Part shown: positions 37,661-47,186 of the stretch, piece by piece
How positions within the stretch are numbered: the first letter of the stretch is position 1
Layout of the letters: each line of letters begins with the position of its first letter
Assembly: GCA_016199745.1 (NCBI GenBank)
Contig: JACQFZ010000050.1
Location: 87,658 to 151,657 of the forward strand
Origin: Gammaproteobacteria bacterium
Lineage (GTDB): Bacteria; Pseudomonadota; Gammaproteobacteria; Acidiferrobacterales; Sulfurifustaceae
Direction of reading: 5' to 3'
Length of the DNA stretch: 64,000 nt
Made by a program: the position numbers and the translations under genes
The notes under the pieces: model-generated
What the model was told of the DNA's origin: nothing
Databases searched by the model: none
Seen by the model: only the letters and a program-made list of their open reading frames with translations

Positions 37661-40516
37661 TTACGACGCCTTCGCCGCCTTGGTACGCTGCTCGACGAAT
37701 TGGATCTGCTCGTCGCGGAAACGATGGAAGCGCTTCTGCCACTCCGACGGCTGCGACACCGGCGTTACCTGCACCGCCGTCACCTTGTACTCCGGACAGT
37801 TGGTCGCCCAATCGGAGTTCTCGGTGGTGATGACGTTGGCGCCCGATTCCGGAAAGTGGAACGTGGTGTAAACCACGCCCGGCTGCACGCGATCGGTAAC
37901 GGTCGCGCGCAATACCGTCTCGCCGGCGCGGCTGCTGATACCGACCCAATCGCCCTCGTTGACGCCACGCTCTTCGGCGTCGTGCGGATGGATTTCCAGA
38001 CGATCTTCGCTGTGCCAAAAGTTATTGTAGGTACGGCGAGTTTGCGCGCCGACGTTGTATTGCGACAGGATACGACCGGTCGTGAGAATCAACGGATAAC
38101 GCTGGTTAACCTTCTCGTCGGTCGCCACATATTGGGTGATGACGAACCGGCCCTTGCCGCGCACGAATTGGTCAATGTGCATGATCGGCGTGCCTTCCGG
38201 CGTCTTGTCATTGCACGGCCATTGAATACTGCCGAGCTCGTCGATCTTCTCGTAGCTGACGCCGGTGAACGTCGGCGTGAGCCGCGCTATCTCGTCCATG
38301 ATCTCGGACGGATGCGTGTAGTTCATCGGATAACCGAGGGCGTTCGACAACGCCATCGTCGCTTCCCACTCGCCCTTGCCAGGCAACGGCGGCATCACCT
38401 TGCGCACGCGCGAGATGCGGCGCTCGGCGTTGGTAAACGTGCCGTCCTTCTCGAGGAACGACGAGCCGGGCAAGAACACATGCGCGAAACGCGCCGTCTC
38501 GTTCAGGAACAGGTCCTGTACCACCAAGCATTCGAGCGAGGTCAGCGCCGCGGTCACGTGCTGCGTATTCGGATCCGACTGCGCGATGTCTTCGCCCTGC
38601 ACGTACATGCCCTTGAAGCTGCCGTCGATGGCGGCTTCGAACATGTTAGGAATGCGTAGACCAGGTTCATCCTGCAGCGTCACACCCCACGCGTTTTCAA
38701 ATAACTTGCGCGTGGTGACGTCGGAGATATGGCGGTAGCCCGGCAACTCGTGCGGGAACGAACCCATATCGCACGAACCCTGCACGTTGTTCTGACCGCG
38801 CAACGGATTGACGCCGACGCCTTCGCGACCGATATTGCCGGTCGCCATGGCGATATTGGCGATGCCCATGACCATGGTCGAACCTTGGCTGTGCTCGGTG
38901 ACACCAAGACCGTAATAGATGGCGCCGTTGCCACCGGTGGCATACAAGCGCGCGGCACCGCGGATATCGGCCGCCGGTACACCGGTGATCGGCTCCATCG
39001 CTTCCGGTGAGTTCTCCGGCTTCAGGATGAATTCCTTCCACTTGGCAAACTCTTTCATGTCGCAACGTTCGGCGACGAAATCGTCTTTGATCAACCCTTC
39101 GGCGGCGATGACATGCGCCAGGGCATTGATGACGGCGACGTTCGTGCCGGGAAGCAACTTCAGATGGTAATCCGCCTTGATGTGCGGACCGTCGACAATT
39201 TCGGTGGTGCGCGGATCGACAACAATCAACTTCGCACCCTCGCGCAGACGGCGCTTCATCTGTGAGGCGAACACCGGATGAGCGGCCGCCGGATTCGCGC
39301 CGATGACGACGATGACGTCGGCCTTTTCCACGGAGTCGAAGGTTTGCGTACCGGCAGATTCACCGAGCGTGGTCTTCAAGCCATAGCCGGTCGGCGAGTG
39401 GCAAACGCGCGCGCAGGTATCGACGTTGTTGTTGCCGAAGGCGGCACGGATCAACTTTTGAACGAGATAGACCTCTTCGTTGGTGCAACGCGACGAGGTG
39501 ATGCCGCCAATGGAGTCTTTGCCGTACTTGCCTTGAATGCGCTTGAACTCGGACGCGGCGTAATTGATCGCCTCGTCCCACGACACTTCGCGCCACGGCT
39601 CGCTGATCTTCGAGCGGATCATCGGCTTGGTGATGCGGTCTTTGTGCGTCGCGTAGCCCCAAGCGAAGCGGCCCTTCACGCACGAATGGCCGTGGTTCGC
39701 GTGGCCGTCTTTATGCGGCACCATGCGCACGACTTCGGCACCCTTCATCTCGGCGCGGAACGAGCAGCCGACGCCGCAGTACGCGCAGGTCGTGACCACA
39801 GCGTGATCCGCCTGACCCTTCTCGATCACGGTTTTTTCCATCAACGTCGCCGTCGGGCACGCCTGAATGCAGGCGCCGCACGAGACGCATTCGGAATCCA
39901 TGAAGTCTTGGTTCTGACCCGGCGACACGACCGAGGCGAAGCCGCGACCGTCGATGGTCAACGCGAACGTGCCCTGGGTTTCTTCGCAGGCGCGCACACA
40001 GCGGGAGCAGACGATGCACTTCGACGGATCGAAGCTGAAATACGGATTCGAGTTGTCCTTCTCGGACTTCAAGTGGTTCTCGCCGTCGTAGCCGTAGCGC
40101 ACTTCGCGTAGACCGACGACGCCGGCCATGTCCTGCAGCTCGCAGTTGCCGTTGGCGCTGCAGGTCAAGCAATCGAGCGGATGATCGGAGATGTAGAGCT
40201 CCATGACGCCGCGGCGTACTTGCGCGAGCTTGTCGCTCTGGGTCTTCACTTTCATGCCCGGCTCGGCCAGCGTCGTACACGACGCCGGATAACCTTTACG
40301 GCCTTCGACTTCGACCAAGCACAGGCGACAGGAGCCGAACGATTCCAGGCTGTCGGTGGCGCAGAGCTTCGGGACGTTCACACCCGCCTCCACCGCCGCG
40401 CGCATGAGCGAGGTGCCGGCGGGAACGCTGATGCTCATGCCGTCGATTTCGAGCGTGACGAGCTGCTCGGATTCGCGGGCCGGGGTTCCGTAGTCGGTCG
40501 GGTTCAGTGATGCCAT
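37661..40516 (-). CDS. fdsA: NAD-dependent formate dehydrogenase alpha subunit
   Basis: 951 aa. The N-terminal NuoG-like part has a 2Fe-2S site (CATDSLESFGSCRLC), a His-Cys cluster (DHPLDCLTCSANGNCELQ) and two 4Fe-4S sites (CIVCSRCVRAC, CVSCGACIQAC). The molybdopterin part starts at CAYCGVGC; NVDTCARVCHSPTGYGL holds the expected Mo-ligand Cys, so it is a Cys and not a selenocysteine enzyme. It oxidises formate to CO2 in the cytoplasm. It removes formate produced from methyl carbon and supplies NADH. Confidence 0.96.
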   Translation of the reverse strand: MASLNPTDYGTPARESEQLVTLEIDGMSISVPAGTSLMRAAVEAGVNVPKLCATDSLESFGSCRLCLVEVEGRKGYPASCTTLAEPGMKVKTQSDKLAQVRRGVMELYISDHPLDCLTCSANGNCELQDMAGVVGLREVRYGYDGENHLKSEKDNSNPYFSFDPSKCIVCSRCVRACEETQGTFALTIDGRGFASVVSPGQNQDFMDSECVSCGACIQACPTATLMEKTVIEKGQADHAVVTTCAYCGVGCSFRAEMKGAEVVRMVPHKDGHANHGHSCVKGRFAWGYATHKDRITKPMIRSKISEPWREVSWDEAINYAASEFKRIQGKYGKDSIGGITSSRCTNEEVYLVQKLIRAAFGNNNVDTCARVCHSPTGYGLKTTLGESAGTQTFDSVEKADVIVVIGANPAAAHPVFASQMKRRLREGAKLIVVDPRTTEIVDGPHIKADYHLKLLPGTNVAVINALAHVIAAEGLIKDDFVAERCDMKEFAKWKEFILKPENSPEAMEPITGVPAADIRGAARLYATGGNGAIYYGLGVTEHSQGSTMVMGIANIAMATGNIGREGVGVNPLRGQNNVQGSCDMGSFPHELPGYRHISDVTTRKLFENAWGVTLQDEPGLRIPNMFEAAIDGSFKGMYVQGEDIAQSDPNTQHVTAALTSLECLVVQDLFLNETARFAHVFLPGSSFLEKDGTFTNAERRISRVRKVMPPLPGKGEWEATMALSNALGYPMNYTHPSEIMDEIARLTPTFTGVSYEKIDELGSIQWPCNDKTPEGTPIMHIDQFVRGKGRFVITQYVATDEKVNQRYPLILTTGRILSQYNVGAQTRRTYNNFWHSEDRLEIHPHDAEERGVNEGDWVGISSRAGETVLRATVTDRVQPGVVYTTFHFPESGANVITTENSDWATNCPEYKVTAVQVTPVSQPSEWQKRFHRFRDEQIQFVEQRTKAAKAS

Positions 40517-40554
40517 CTCAAATCTCTCCTCTGCAAATTGCGCCGCCGCTGCGG

Positions 40555-40652
40555 CTCCCTCCCCTTCAGGGGGAGGGCTGGGGTGGGGGTGGGTTTGCGT
40601 TTGTGCCTGACAAACCCACCCCCATCCTGACCTTCCCCCTGAGGGGGAAGGA
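40555..40652. repeat. compound palindromic repeat between fdsA and fdsB
   Basis: The outer CCTCCCCTTCAGGGGGAGG and CCTTCCCCCTGAGGGGGAAGG hairpins flank GGTGGGTTT…AAACCCACC arms. It is a shorter relative of the block at 4978-5243 and interrupts the fds operon. Confidence 0.8.
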
Positions 40653-40679
40653 ACTCATTAATTAACTCAGTGCTGCACG

Positions 40680-42236
40680 TTACGCAGCGCTACGCGTGCG
40701 CGCCTTAATCCCGAAATCTTCCGGGAAGTGATTGAGCGCACTGACCACCGGATACGGCGTCATGCCGCCGAGCGCGCACAGCGAGCCGGCGAGCATGGTG
40801 TCGCAAAGATCGCGCAACAACGCCACGTTCGCCTCGCGATCTTGATTGGCGATGATCTTGTCCATCACTTCGACACCACGGGTCGAACCGATGCGACACG
40901 GCGTGCACTTGCCGCACGATTCGATGGCACAGAACTCCATCGCGTAGCGCGACATCTTCGCCATATCGACGCTATCGTCGAACACGACCACGCCACCGTG
41001 ACCGATCATGGCGCCGATGGTGACGAACGCCTCGTAGTCGAGCGGCGTGTCGAATTGCGATTCCGGCAAATAGGCGCCGAGCGGGCCGCCGACTTGGACG
41101 GCACGGATCGGTTTACCAGTCGCGGAACCGCCGCCGAAGTCGAACAGCAACTCGCGCAGCGTCAAACCAAATGCCTTCTCTACTAGACCGCCGTGCTTGA
41201 CGTTGCCGGCAAGCTGGAACGGCAACGTGCCGCGCGAGCGGCCCATGCCGTAGTTCTTATAAAAATCGGCGCCCTTGTCCAAGATAATCGGCACGCTCGC
41301 GAACGAGATGACGTTATTAATGATCGTCGGCTTACCGAACAACCCTTGCAGCGCCGGCAGCGGCGGCTTGTAGCGCACCATGCCGCGTTTGCCTTCGAGG
41401 CTTTCGAGCAGCGAGGTCTCTTCGCCGCAGATGTAAGCACCAGCGCCACGACGCACTTCGAGATCGAAGCGCTTGCCGGACTTCAAAATGTTCTCGCCGA
41501 GATAACCGCGGGCGTATGCTGCCTCGATCGCTTGGTTCAGCGCGATCTCGGCATGCGGATATTCGGAGCGAAGGTAGATGTAGCCTTTGCTGGCACCGAC
41601 GGTGATACCGGCAATCGTCATGCCTTCGATCAGCACGAACGGATCGCCTTCCATGATCATGCGATCGGAGAAGGTACCGGAGTCGCCTTCGTCGGCGTTA
41701 CAGACGACGTACTTCTGATCGGCCTGTGCGCCGAGCACGGTCTTCCATTTGATACCGGTCGGGAACGCCGCACCGCCGCGGCCGCGCAATCCAGCATCGA
41801 GCACGTGCTGCACCACCGCCGCGCCGTCCAACGTCAGCGCACGAATCAAACCGCGATAACCGTTGTTAGCAACGTAGTCGTCGACCGAGATCGGATCGAT
41901 CACACCGACGCGGGCGAAGGTGAGGCGTTCTTGTTTCTTGAGGTAAGGAATTTCTTCGGTGGCGCCAAGCAGCAGCGGATGTTTGCCGGCTTGCAGAAAA
42001 TCGCTGGCGAACAAACTGGCGACGTCTTTCGGCGTTACCGGGCCGTAGGCTACGCGACCAGTTGGTGTTGCGACTTCCACCAACGGCTCCAACCAAAACA
42101 TGCCGCGCGAACCGTTGCGCACGAGCTTGATCGCCGCACCCAGCTGCGCCGCTTGCGCGGTGATCGCTTGCGCGACGGCATCGGCGCCTAACGACAGCGC
42201 GGCGGCGTCACGCGGGACATAGACGGTGATGCTCAT
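40680..42236 (-). CDS. fdsB: formate dehydrogenase beta subunit (NADH/FMN, NuoF-like)
   Basis: 518 aa. An N-terminal thioredoxin-like region precedes the NuoF part: the FMN/NADH site GLRGRGGAAFPTGIKW, CNADEGDSGTFSDR and the C-terminal 4Fe-4S motif ESCGKCTPCR. It reduces NAD with electrons from FdsA. Its start overlaps fdsG by 4 nt. Confidence 0.95.
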   Translation of the reverse strand: MSITVYVPRDAAALSLGADAVAQAITAQAAQLGAAIKLVRNGSRGMFWLEPLVEVATPTGRVAYGPVTPKDVASLFASDFLQAGKHPLLLGATEEIPYLKKQERLTFARVGVIDPISVDDYVANNGYRGLIRALTLDGAAVVQHVLDAGLRGRGGAAFPTGIKWKTVLGAQADQKYVVCNADEGDSGTFSDRMIMEGDPFVLIEGMTIAGITVGASKGYIYLRSEYPHAEIALNQAIEAAYARGYLGENILKSGKRFDLEVRRGAGAYICGEETSLLESLEGKRGMVRYKPPLPALQGLFGKPTIINNVISFASVPIILDKGADFYKNYGMGRSRGTLPFQLAGNVKHGGLVEKAFGLTLRELLFDFGGGSATGKPIRAVQVGGPLGAYLPESQFDTPLDYEAFVTIGAMIGHGGVVVFDDSVDMAKMSRYAMEFCAIESCGKCTPCRIGSTRGVEVMDKIIANQDREANVALLRDLCDTMLAGSLCALGGMTPYPVVSALNHFPEDFGIKARTRSAA

Positions 42237-42718
42237 GCCGTCTCCTTCAGATTCTTAAGAATGTCGTCGAACTTGTTGGCGTCGACCCGGCCATGCAGTT
42301 GATCGTCGATCATGACCGCCGGCGAGCACGCGCAATTACCCAAGCAATAAACCGGCTCGATCGTGAAACGGCCGTCGGCGCTGGTTTCGTGCATCTCCGT
42401 TTTGAGCGATGTCTGCACGTGCTCGATCAGGCGCTCGGCGCCCATCGACTGGCAGGCTTCGGCGCGGCAGATGCGAACGACGTGCTTACCCGGCGAGGAC
42501 GAACGGAAATGATGGTAGAAGGTGATGACCCCGTGGACCTCAGCGCGCGACAGATTCAACGCCTTGGCGATGACCGGCACCGCTTCCTTGGGGACGTAAC
42601 CCAGGTTGTCCTGGATCTCATGAAGTATGGGCAGAAGCGCGCCGGGGCGGTGTTTCTGCGCGGCAATGGCGGCAGCAACCGCACTGGCGGCGTTGGATTG
42701 CCCGACTGGGTCTGGCAT
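42233..42718 (-). CDS. fdsG: formate dehydrogenase gamma subunit (NuoE-like)
   Basis: 161 aa. The 2Fe-2S cysteines lie in VRICRAEACQSMGAE and VYCLGNCACSPAVMIDD, as in NuoE. It is first gene of fdsGBACD, with the likely operator and promoter in the 146-bp gap to the divergent regulator. Confidence 0.95.
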   Translation of the reverse strand: MPDPVGQSNAASAVAAAIAAQKHRPGALLPILHEIQDNLGYVPKEAVPVIAKALNLSRAEVHGVITFYHHFRSSSPGKHVVRICRAEACQSMGAERLIEHVQTSLKTEMHETSADGRFTIEPVYCLGNCACSPAVMIDDQLHGRVDANKFDDILKNLKETA

Positions 42719-42780
42719 TTCTCATCCTCGCGTAAGGTAAAGCTAGGGACCACTGGGGCGCTACGATTATGATGTAGGCG

Positions 42781-42811
42781 CATATGCGAACCGAACGGTG
42801 GTTCCCATATG
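42781..42811. promoter_or_regulatory. 31-bp dyad between fdsG and its regulator
   Basis: CATATG-c-GAACC and GGTTC-c-CATATG form an inverted repeat centred in the divergent gap. It is probably the operator for the ModE-like regulator at 42865. Confidence 0.55.
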
Positions 42812-42864
42812 AGCGTTAAACCTAGCACTGGTTAACGAAACGGCAAATATGAGTTTTTGTGCCA

Positions 42865-43932
42865 ATGGCAAAAATAACGATTCGGCCGGCCTGGACCTTC
42901 ATTAGCGAAACTGGGGAGACAGTAGACCCACAATTGTTTCGTCTACTCGGTTCTATACACGACACCGGCAAGCTTACCCTCGCCGCTAAGCAGGCCAAGA
43001 TCTCGTACCGTTATGCCTGGGATCTGCTCGGCAAGTGGTCACAGTTCTTCGGCAGCCCGTTGGTCCATATGCAACGTGGCAAGGGCGCAACACTCACACC
43101 GCTCGGCGCACGCTTGTTGTGGGCGGAACAACGCAGCGACGCGCGGCTATTTCAACAACTCGAAAACATCGCCTCGGATCTGAATCTCGAAATCAACCGC
43201 GGTCTCAAGAATTCGCAATCGATCATTCGGCTGCACGCGAGCCACGGCTACGCCGTCGAGAAACTGCCGCCGCTAATGCGCCGTTACGGCCACGCCGAAG
43301 TCGATCTGCAATACATGAGCAGCGTTGCCGCTCTCACTTCGCTGTCGCAATCGCAATGCGAGCTCGCCGGCTTTCACGTGCCGATCGGCGAGCTCAGTAA
43401 CTTATTATGGGCACCGTATGCTAAGTGGCTACGCTCACGGCAACTGCAGATCGTGCGATTGGTCATTCGCACGCAAGGCTTGATCCTGGCCAAAGGCAAT
43501 CCGCTCAACATTTCGTCGCTATCCGATCTGACGCGCCCGGGCATCCGCTTCGTCAACCGGCAACGCAGCTCCGGTACGCGAACGTTGCTCGACGGTATGC
43601 TGCGCTCGCTCGACATCGATCCGCGCCGCATTCCGGGCTACGAAGGCGGTGAATTCACGCACGCCGCGGTAGCGGCATTCGTCGCCAGCGGCATGGCCGA
43701 CGTCGGCTTCGGTGTCGAACCGGCGGCACGGCAATTCAAACTCGATTTCGTGCCGATGGTAAAAGAACGCTACATGCTCGGTTGCCGCAATAAGACGCTG
43801 CGGCAACCGGGACTACAAGAATTGATCGCGATGTTGCGCGGACCCGAATTTCAGGAAGTCATCAGCCACGTGCCGGGCTACGAGCCCGACCAACCGGGCG
43901 AATTGATAACCGTCAAAGACGTATTTGCATAA
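42865..43932 (+). CDS. ModE-like regulator with substrate-binding domain (FdsR-like)
   Basis: 355 aa from ATG at 42865; a GTG two codons earlier is possible. The N-terminal winged helix (LFRLLGSIHDTGKLTLAAKQAKISYRYAWDLL) is ModE/LysR-like; the C-terminal half is a periplasmic-binding-protein-like domain (INRGLKNSQSIIRLHASHGY, NRQRSSGTRTLLDGML, ASGMADVGFGVEPAA) related to those that sense molybdate or similar ligands. It is divergent from fdsGBACD, so it probably controls formate dehydrogenase in response to molybdenum or formate. The ligand is inferred. Confidence 0.88.
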   Translation: MAKITIRPAWTFISETGETVDPQLFRLLGSIHDTGKLTLAAKQAKISYRYAWDLLGKWSQFFGSPLVHMQRGKGATLTPLGARLLWAEQRSDARLFQQLENIASDLNLEINRGLKNSQSIIRLHASHGYAVEKLPPLMRRYGHAEVDLQYMSSVAALTSLSQSQCELAGFHVPIGELSNLLWAPYAKWLRSRQLQIVRLVIRTQGLILAKGNPLNISSLSDLTRPGIRFVNRQRSSGTRTLLDGMLRSLDIDPRRIPGYEGGEFTHAAVAAFVASGMADVGFGVEPAARQFKLDFVPMVKERYMLGCRNKTLRQPGLQELIAMLRGPEFQEVISHVPGYEPDQPGELITVKDVFA

Positions 43933-44009
43933 AGAAGATCGCTAGACAAAGTCGCAACTGATCGATACTTTGCGCCCTACTGGATCAACCGCACCGATTG
44001 CTGAAACCC

Positions 44010-45272
44010 ATGCCCGCACCTGAAAAAAAGCTGCTGCTCGATATGTTCCAAGCTGCCGTTGCCGCCGCCGACCCGGCGCGCGTGATCGGCAAATTTCTGC
44101 CGAAGCCGCCGAACGGACGCACCATCGTCGTCGGCGCCGGCAAAGCAGCGGCATCGATGGCGCAGGCGGTCGAGAAACAATGGCCGACGAAACTGTCGGG
44201 GACCATCGTCGTACCGGCGGGCAATGCGTTGCCGCTCAAACACATCAACCTCATCGAAGCGAGCCATCCGGTGCCGGACGATGCCGGCATGCGCGCCGCC
44301 AACGCGATCTTCGCCGACGTCGCCGGGCTGACAGCGGACGATTTAGTGATTGCGCTGATCTCCGGCGGCGGCTCGGCGCTGTTGTCGTTGCCGGCGCCGG
44401 AAATTTCCGCCGACGATAAACGCGCCCTCACCCGCGCGTTACTGCGCTCGGGCGCAGCGATTCATGAATTCAACACCGTGCGTAAACATTTGTCGGCGAT
44501 CAAAGGCGGACGCCTCGCCGCCGCCGCGCGGCCGGCGCGCGTAGTCACCCTGCTGATCTCCGACGTGCCGGGCGACGATCCGACGACAATTGCGTCCGGA
44601 CCGACGTTGCCAGATCCCACGACCTGCGCCGATGCGCTCGCCGTTCTCAAGAAGTACAACATCGCCACGCCGGCGCACATCACCGCCTTATTGGAGCAAG
44701 GAAAACTGGAAAGCCCGAAGCCGGGCGACAAGTGTTTCGACGGCTGCGAATCGATCACCATCGCCCGCGCTCAAGACGGCCTCGAGGCCGCTGCTCAAGT
44801 GGCGCGCAACGCCGGTTACCAAACTTTAATTTTGGGCGACGCTATCGAAGGCGAAGCGCGGGAAGTGGCAAAAGTACACGCCGGCATCGCCATGCAGGTA
44901 CGCCGTCATGGGCAACCGACGTCGACGCCGTGCGTGCTGATCTCCGGTGGTGAAACCACCGTCACCATCCGCGGCAACGGCAAAGGCGGCCGCAACGGCG
45001 AGTTCGCCTTGGCTCTCGCTATCGCCCTGAACGACGCACCACGTATCCACGGTATCTGCGCCGGTACCGACGGCATCGACGGCACCGAACGCAATGCCGG
45101 CGCTGTGGTTACCCCGGATGTCATCACCCGCGCCCGGGCACTCGGCCTCGACCCCGCGGCGATGCTGGCGAACAACGACAGCTTCAGCTTCTTCGAGTGC
45201 ACAAATGATCTCGTTATCAGCGGGCCGACGTTGACCAATATCAACGATTTCCGCGCCATCGTTATCAATTGA
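44010..45272 (+). CDS. gck: glycerate 2-kinase (MOFRL family)
   Basis: 420 aa from ATG at 44010; a TTG 12 nt upstream is in frame. VVGAGKAAASMAQAVE, ALISGGGSALLSLPAP and the C-terminal MOFRL domain (GGRNGEFALALAIAL, ICAGTDGIDGTERNAGAVV) are diagnostic. It phosphorylates D-glycerate to 2-phosphoglycerate, the serine-cycle step after hydroxypyruvate reduction. Hydroxypyruvate reductase is not in the window. The serine-glyoxylate aminotransferase follows after a terminator. Confidence 0.94.
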   Translation: MPAPEKKLLLDMFQAAVAAADPARVIGKFLPKPPNGRTIVVGAGKAAASMAQAVEKQWPTKLSGTIVVPAGNALPLKHINLIEASHPVPDDAGMRAANAIFADVAGLTADDLVIALISGGGSALLSLPAPEISADDKRALTRALLRSGAAIHEFNTVRKHLSAIKGGRLAAAARPARVVTLLISDVPGDDPTTIASGPTLPDPTTCADALAVLKKYNIATPAHITALLEQGKLESPKPGDKCFDGCESITIARAQDGLEAAAQVARNAGYQTLILGDAIEGEAREVAKVHAGIAMQVRRHGQPTSTPCVLISGGETTVTIRGNGKGGRNGEFALALAIALNDAPRIHGICAGTDGIDGTERNAGAVVTPDVITRARALGLDPAAMLANNDSFSFFECTNDLVISGPTLTNINDFRAIVIN

Positions 45273-45309
45273 TCGCCATACCCGCTACCGCAGCGGTTTC
45301 ATTTCAACT

Positions 45310-45337
45310 AGATAGGGCGGCTTGCCCCGCCCTATCT
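45310..45337 (+). terminator. terminator of glycerate kinase gene
   Basis: An 11-bp stem (AGATAGGGCGG with CCGCCCTATCT, 6-nt loop) is followed by CCTTTGG. The T-run is short, so strength is uncertain. Confidence 0.65.
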
Positions 45338-45625
45338 CCTTTGGCTTTCAGTAAGGGCTCTGTTCTCGGGAAGCGCTAGATCCATTTTCTGCTCGACTTA
45401 CAGCGCAGTTCCGGTAGATCATTACGCGTCGGTATTCCTGCTCGGTGAAATCCTTAGCGTTTGCCACACCTGTAAATGGGTTGGCTGGCAACCAGTGACT
45501 GCCTATATAACGGGCACTTAGAAATAGCTGGCGCGGACACCGAAGCTGATGACAGGGGTAAAACTAGATCAGAGATTCAGGCACCCAATGGCGGCGTCGC
45601 CGCCGTAATCGGGGCAGGCTGCACT

Positions 45626-45655
45626 GTCGCAATACGACTGTCGCGGTCCCACAAA
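45626..45655 (+). promoter_or_regulatory. two TGTCGC hexamers upstream of sgaA
   Basis: Two hexamers are 14 bp apart; the second reads TGTCGC-N8-AA, a full half-site, but the partner at 21 bp is absent. It lies about 60 bp before sgaA, so it is a weak candidate for the same regulators. Confidence 0.3.
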
Positions 45656-45706
45656 GCTACTTAAGATATTACCAATTAACATTCTTAATTAATTTAGGAG
45701 CAACCC

Positions 45707-46954
45707 ATGTCACAAACCCAAGGCACGCGGATCCCCGGCAGAAACCATCTGTTCGTTCCCGGCCCTACCAATGTCCCCGACCGGGTCCAACGTGCCATGG
45801 TTGTCGCCATGGAAGACCACCGGTCATCCAAATTCCCGGAGCTCACCAACAGCCTGCTGCCCGATCTGAAGAAGGTCTTCAAAACCACCAGCGGCTCGGT
45901 CTTTATTTTCCCGTCGTCGGGCACCGGCGCCTGGGAAGCGGCACTGACCAACACGTTGTCGCCGGGCGATAAAATTTTGGCCGTGCGCTTCGGTCAATTC
46001 AGCTTGCTTTGGATCAACATGGCCGAGCGCCTCGGTTTCGACGTCGAAGTCATCGACTGCGAATGGGGCGAAGGCGTGCCGCTCGACCGCGTCGAAGCGG
46101 CGCTCAAGGCCGACAAAGATCATAAGATCAAAGGCATCCTCGCTTGCCATAACGAAACCGCCACCGGCGTCACCAGCGATATCGCCGGCGTCCGCCGCGC
46201 GCTCGACGCCGCCAAGCACCCGGCGCTGCTGTATGTCGACGCTGTCAGCTCGATGGCCAGCATCGATTTCCGCATGGACGACTGGGGCATCGACCTCGCC
46301 ATCACCGGCTCGCAGAAAGGCTTCATGATGCCGGCCGGCTTGAGCTTCCTCGGCGTTAGCCCAAAGGCGTTGAAAACGATGGAAAGCGCCAAGTCCAAGC
46401 GCTGTTACTTCGACCTGGCCGATATGGTCAAAGCGAATGCCACCGGTTATTTCCCTTATACCCCGGCGTTATCGCTGCTCTATGGGCTGCGCGAGTCGCT
46501 AAACATCATCTTTGAAGAGGGCTTGGACAATATATTTGCCCGACATCATTACCTGGCGGAGGGCGTGCGCGCCGCGGTAACGCAAGGTTGGGGGCTGAAA
46601 GTCTGCGCCAAAGAACCGAAGTGGTACTCCGACACGGTCAGTGCGATCGTTGTGCCGGAGGGCTTCAACGCCGCCGACGTGATCGACATTGCCTATCGTC
46701 GCTACAACCTGGCGTTGGGTGCGGGCCTGTCGAAGGTGGCCGGCAAAGTGTTCCGTATCGGTCATCTCGGCGATCTGAACGAACTCATGCTAATGAGTGC
46801 GATTGCCGGCAGCGAGATGGCTATGCTCGACGTGGGCATCAAAGTCACGCCGGGCAGTGGCGTCGCCGCTGCCTCGACGTATTGGCGTACGCACGACCGT
46901 TTCGGCAAGAAGACGGTCACACCGCTCCACTCCGCTGTCGCTGCCAAAGCGTAA
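45707..46954 (+). CDS. sgaA: serine-glyoxylate aminotransferase
   Basis: 415 aa. The PLP lysine is in AITGSQKGFMMPAGL. RIPGRNHLFVPGPTNVPDRV and SSGTGAWEAALTNTLSPGD are typical of the serine-cycle enzyme. It converts serine and glyoxylate to hydroxypyruvate and glycine, regenerating the glycine acceptor for GlyA. AGGAG lies 8 nt upstream of the ATG. It is followed after 232 bp by mtkAB and then malyl-CoA lyase, the methylotroph order sga-mtkA-mtkB-mcl with some genes missing. Confidence 0.96.
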   Translation: MSQTQGTRIPGRNHLFVPGPTNVPDRVQRAMVVAMEDHRSSKFPELTNSLLPDLKKVFKTTSGSVFIFPSSGTGAWEAALTNTLSPGDKILAVRFGQFSLLWINMAERLGFDVEVIDCEWGEGVPLDRVEAALKADKDHKIKGILACHNETATGVTSDIAGVRRALDAAKHPALLYVDAVSSMASIDFRMDDWGIDLAITGSQKGFMMPAGLSFLGVSPKALKTMESAKSKRCYFDLADMVKANATGYFPYTPALSLLYGLRESLNIIFEEGLDNIFARHHYLAEGVRAAVTQGWGLKVCAKEPKWYSDTVSAIVVPEGFNAADVIDIAYRRYNLALGAGLSKVAGKVFRIGHLGDLNELMLMSAIAGSEMAMLDVGIKVTPGSGVAAASTYWRTHDRFGKKTVTPLHSAVAAKA

Positions 46955-47186
46955 CGACCACGAGAAGCAACATGTGAGTACCCGTGGCTTTGTGGGTGCG
47001 GTTGCCGGCGACGATAGACGCCGATCGACCGAATCCACAGAGCCGCGATTAAAAAAGTTCATCGCCCGAACGCCGCCGCACGTAGTGACAAAAAAACGAA
47101 TCGCCTTTCCAACGAGAAAGGAACAACGTGCGCTAACGCGATGAGATGAGATCTGACCCGATTTTTCATCCTTTGAGGAGCATACG

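Larger units (their letters stand above)
45273..45706. other. 434-bp gap upstream of sgaA
   Basis: It holds the terminator of the glycerate kinase gene, a pair of TGTCGC hexamers at 45626-45645, and an AT-rich stretch with AGGAG just before sgaA. An open frame at about 45476-45664 has no gene-like features. Confidence 0.6.

Noticed and set aside
37653..38018. N-terminal extension of fdsC (FdhD)
   Set aside because: It lies inside fdsA in another frame and is Arg-rich low-complexity; the family begins near 37652.
45476..45664. 62-codon frame upstream of sgaA
   Set aside because: Weak start, no family features, and it overlaps the probable promoter and TGTCGC pair.
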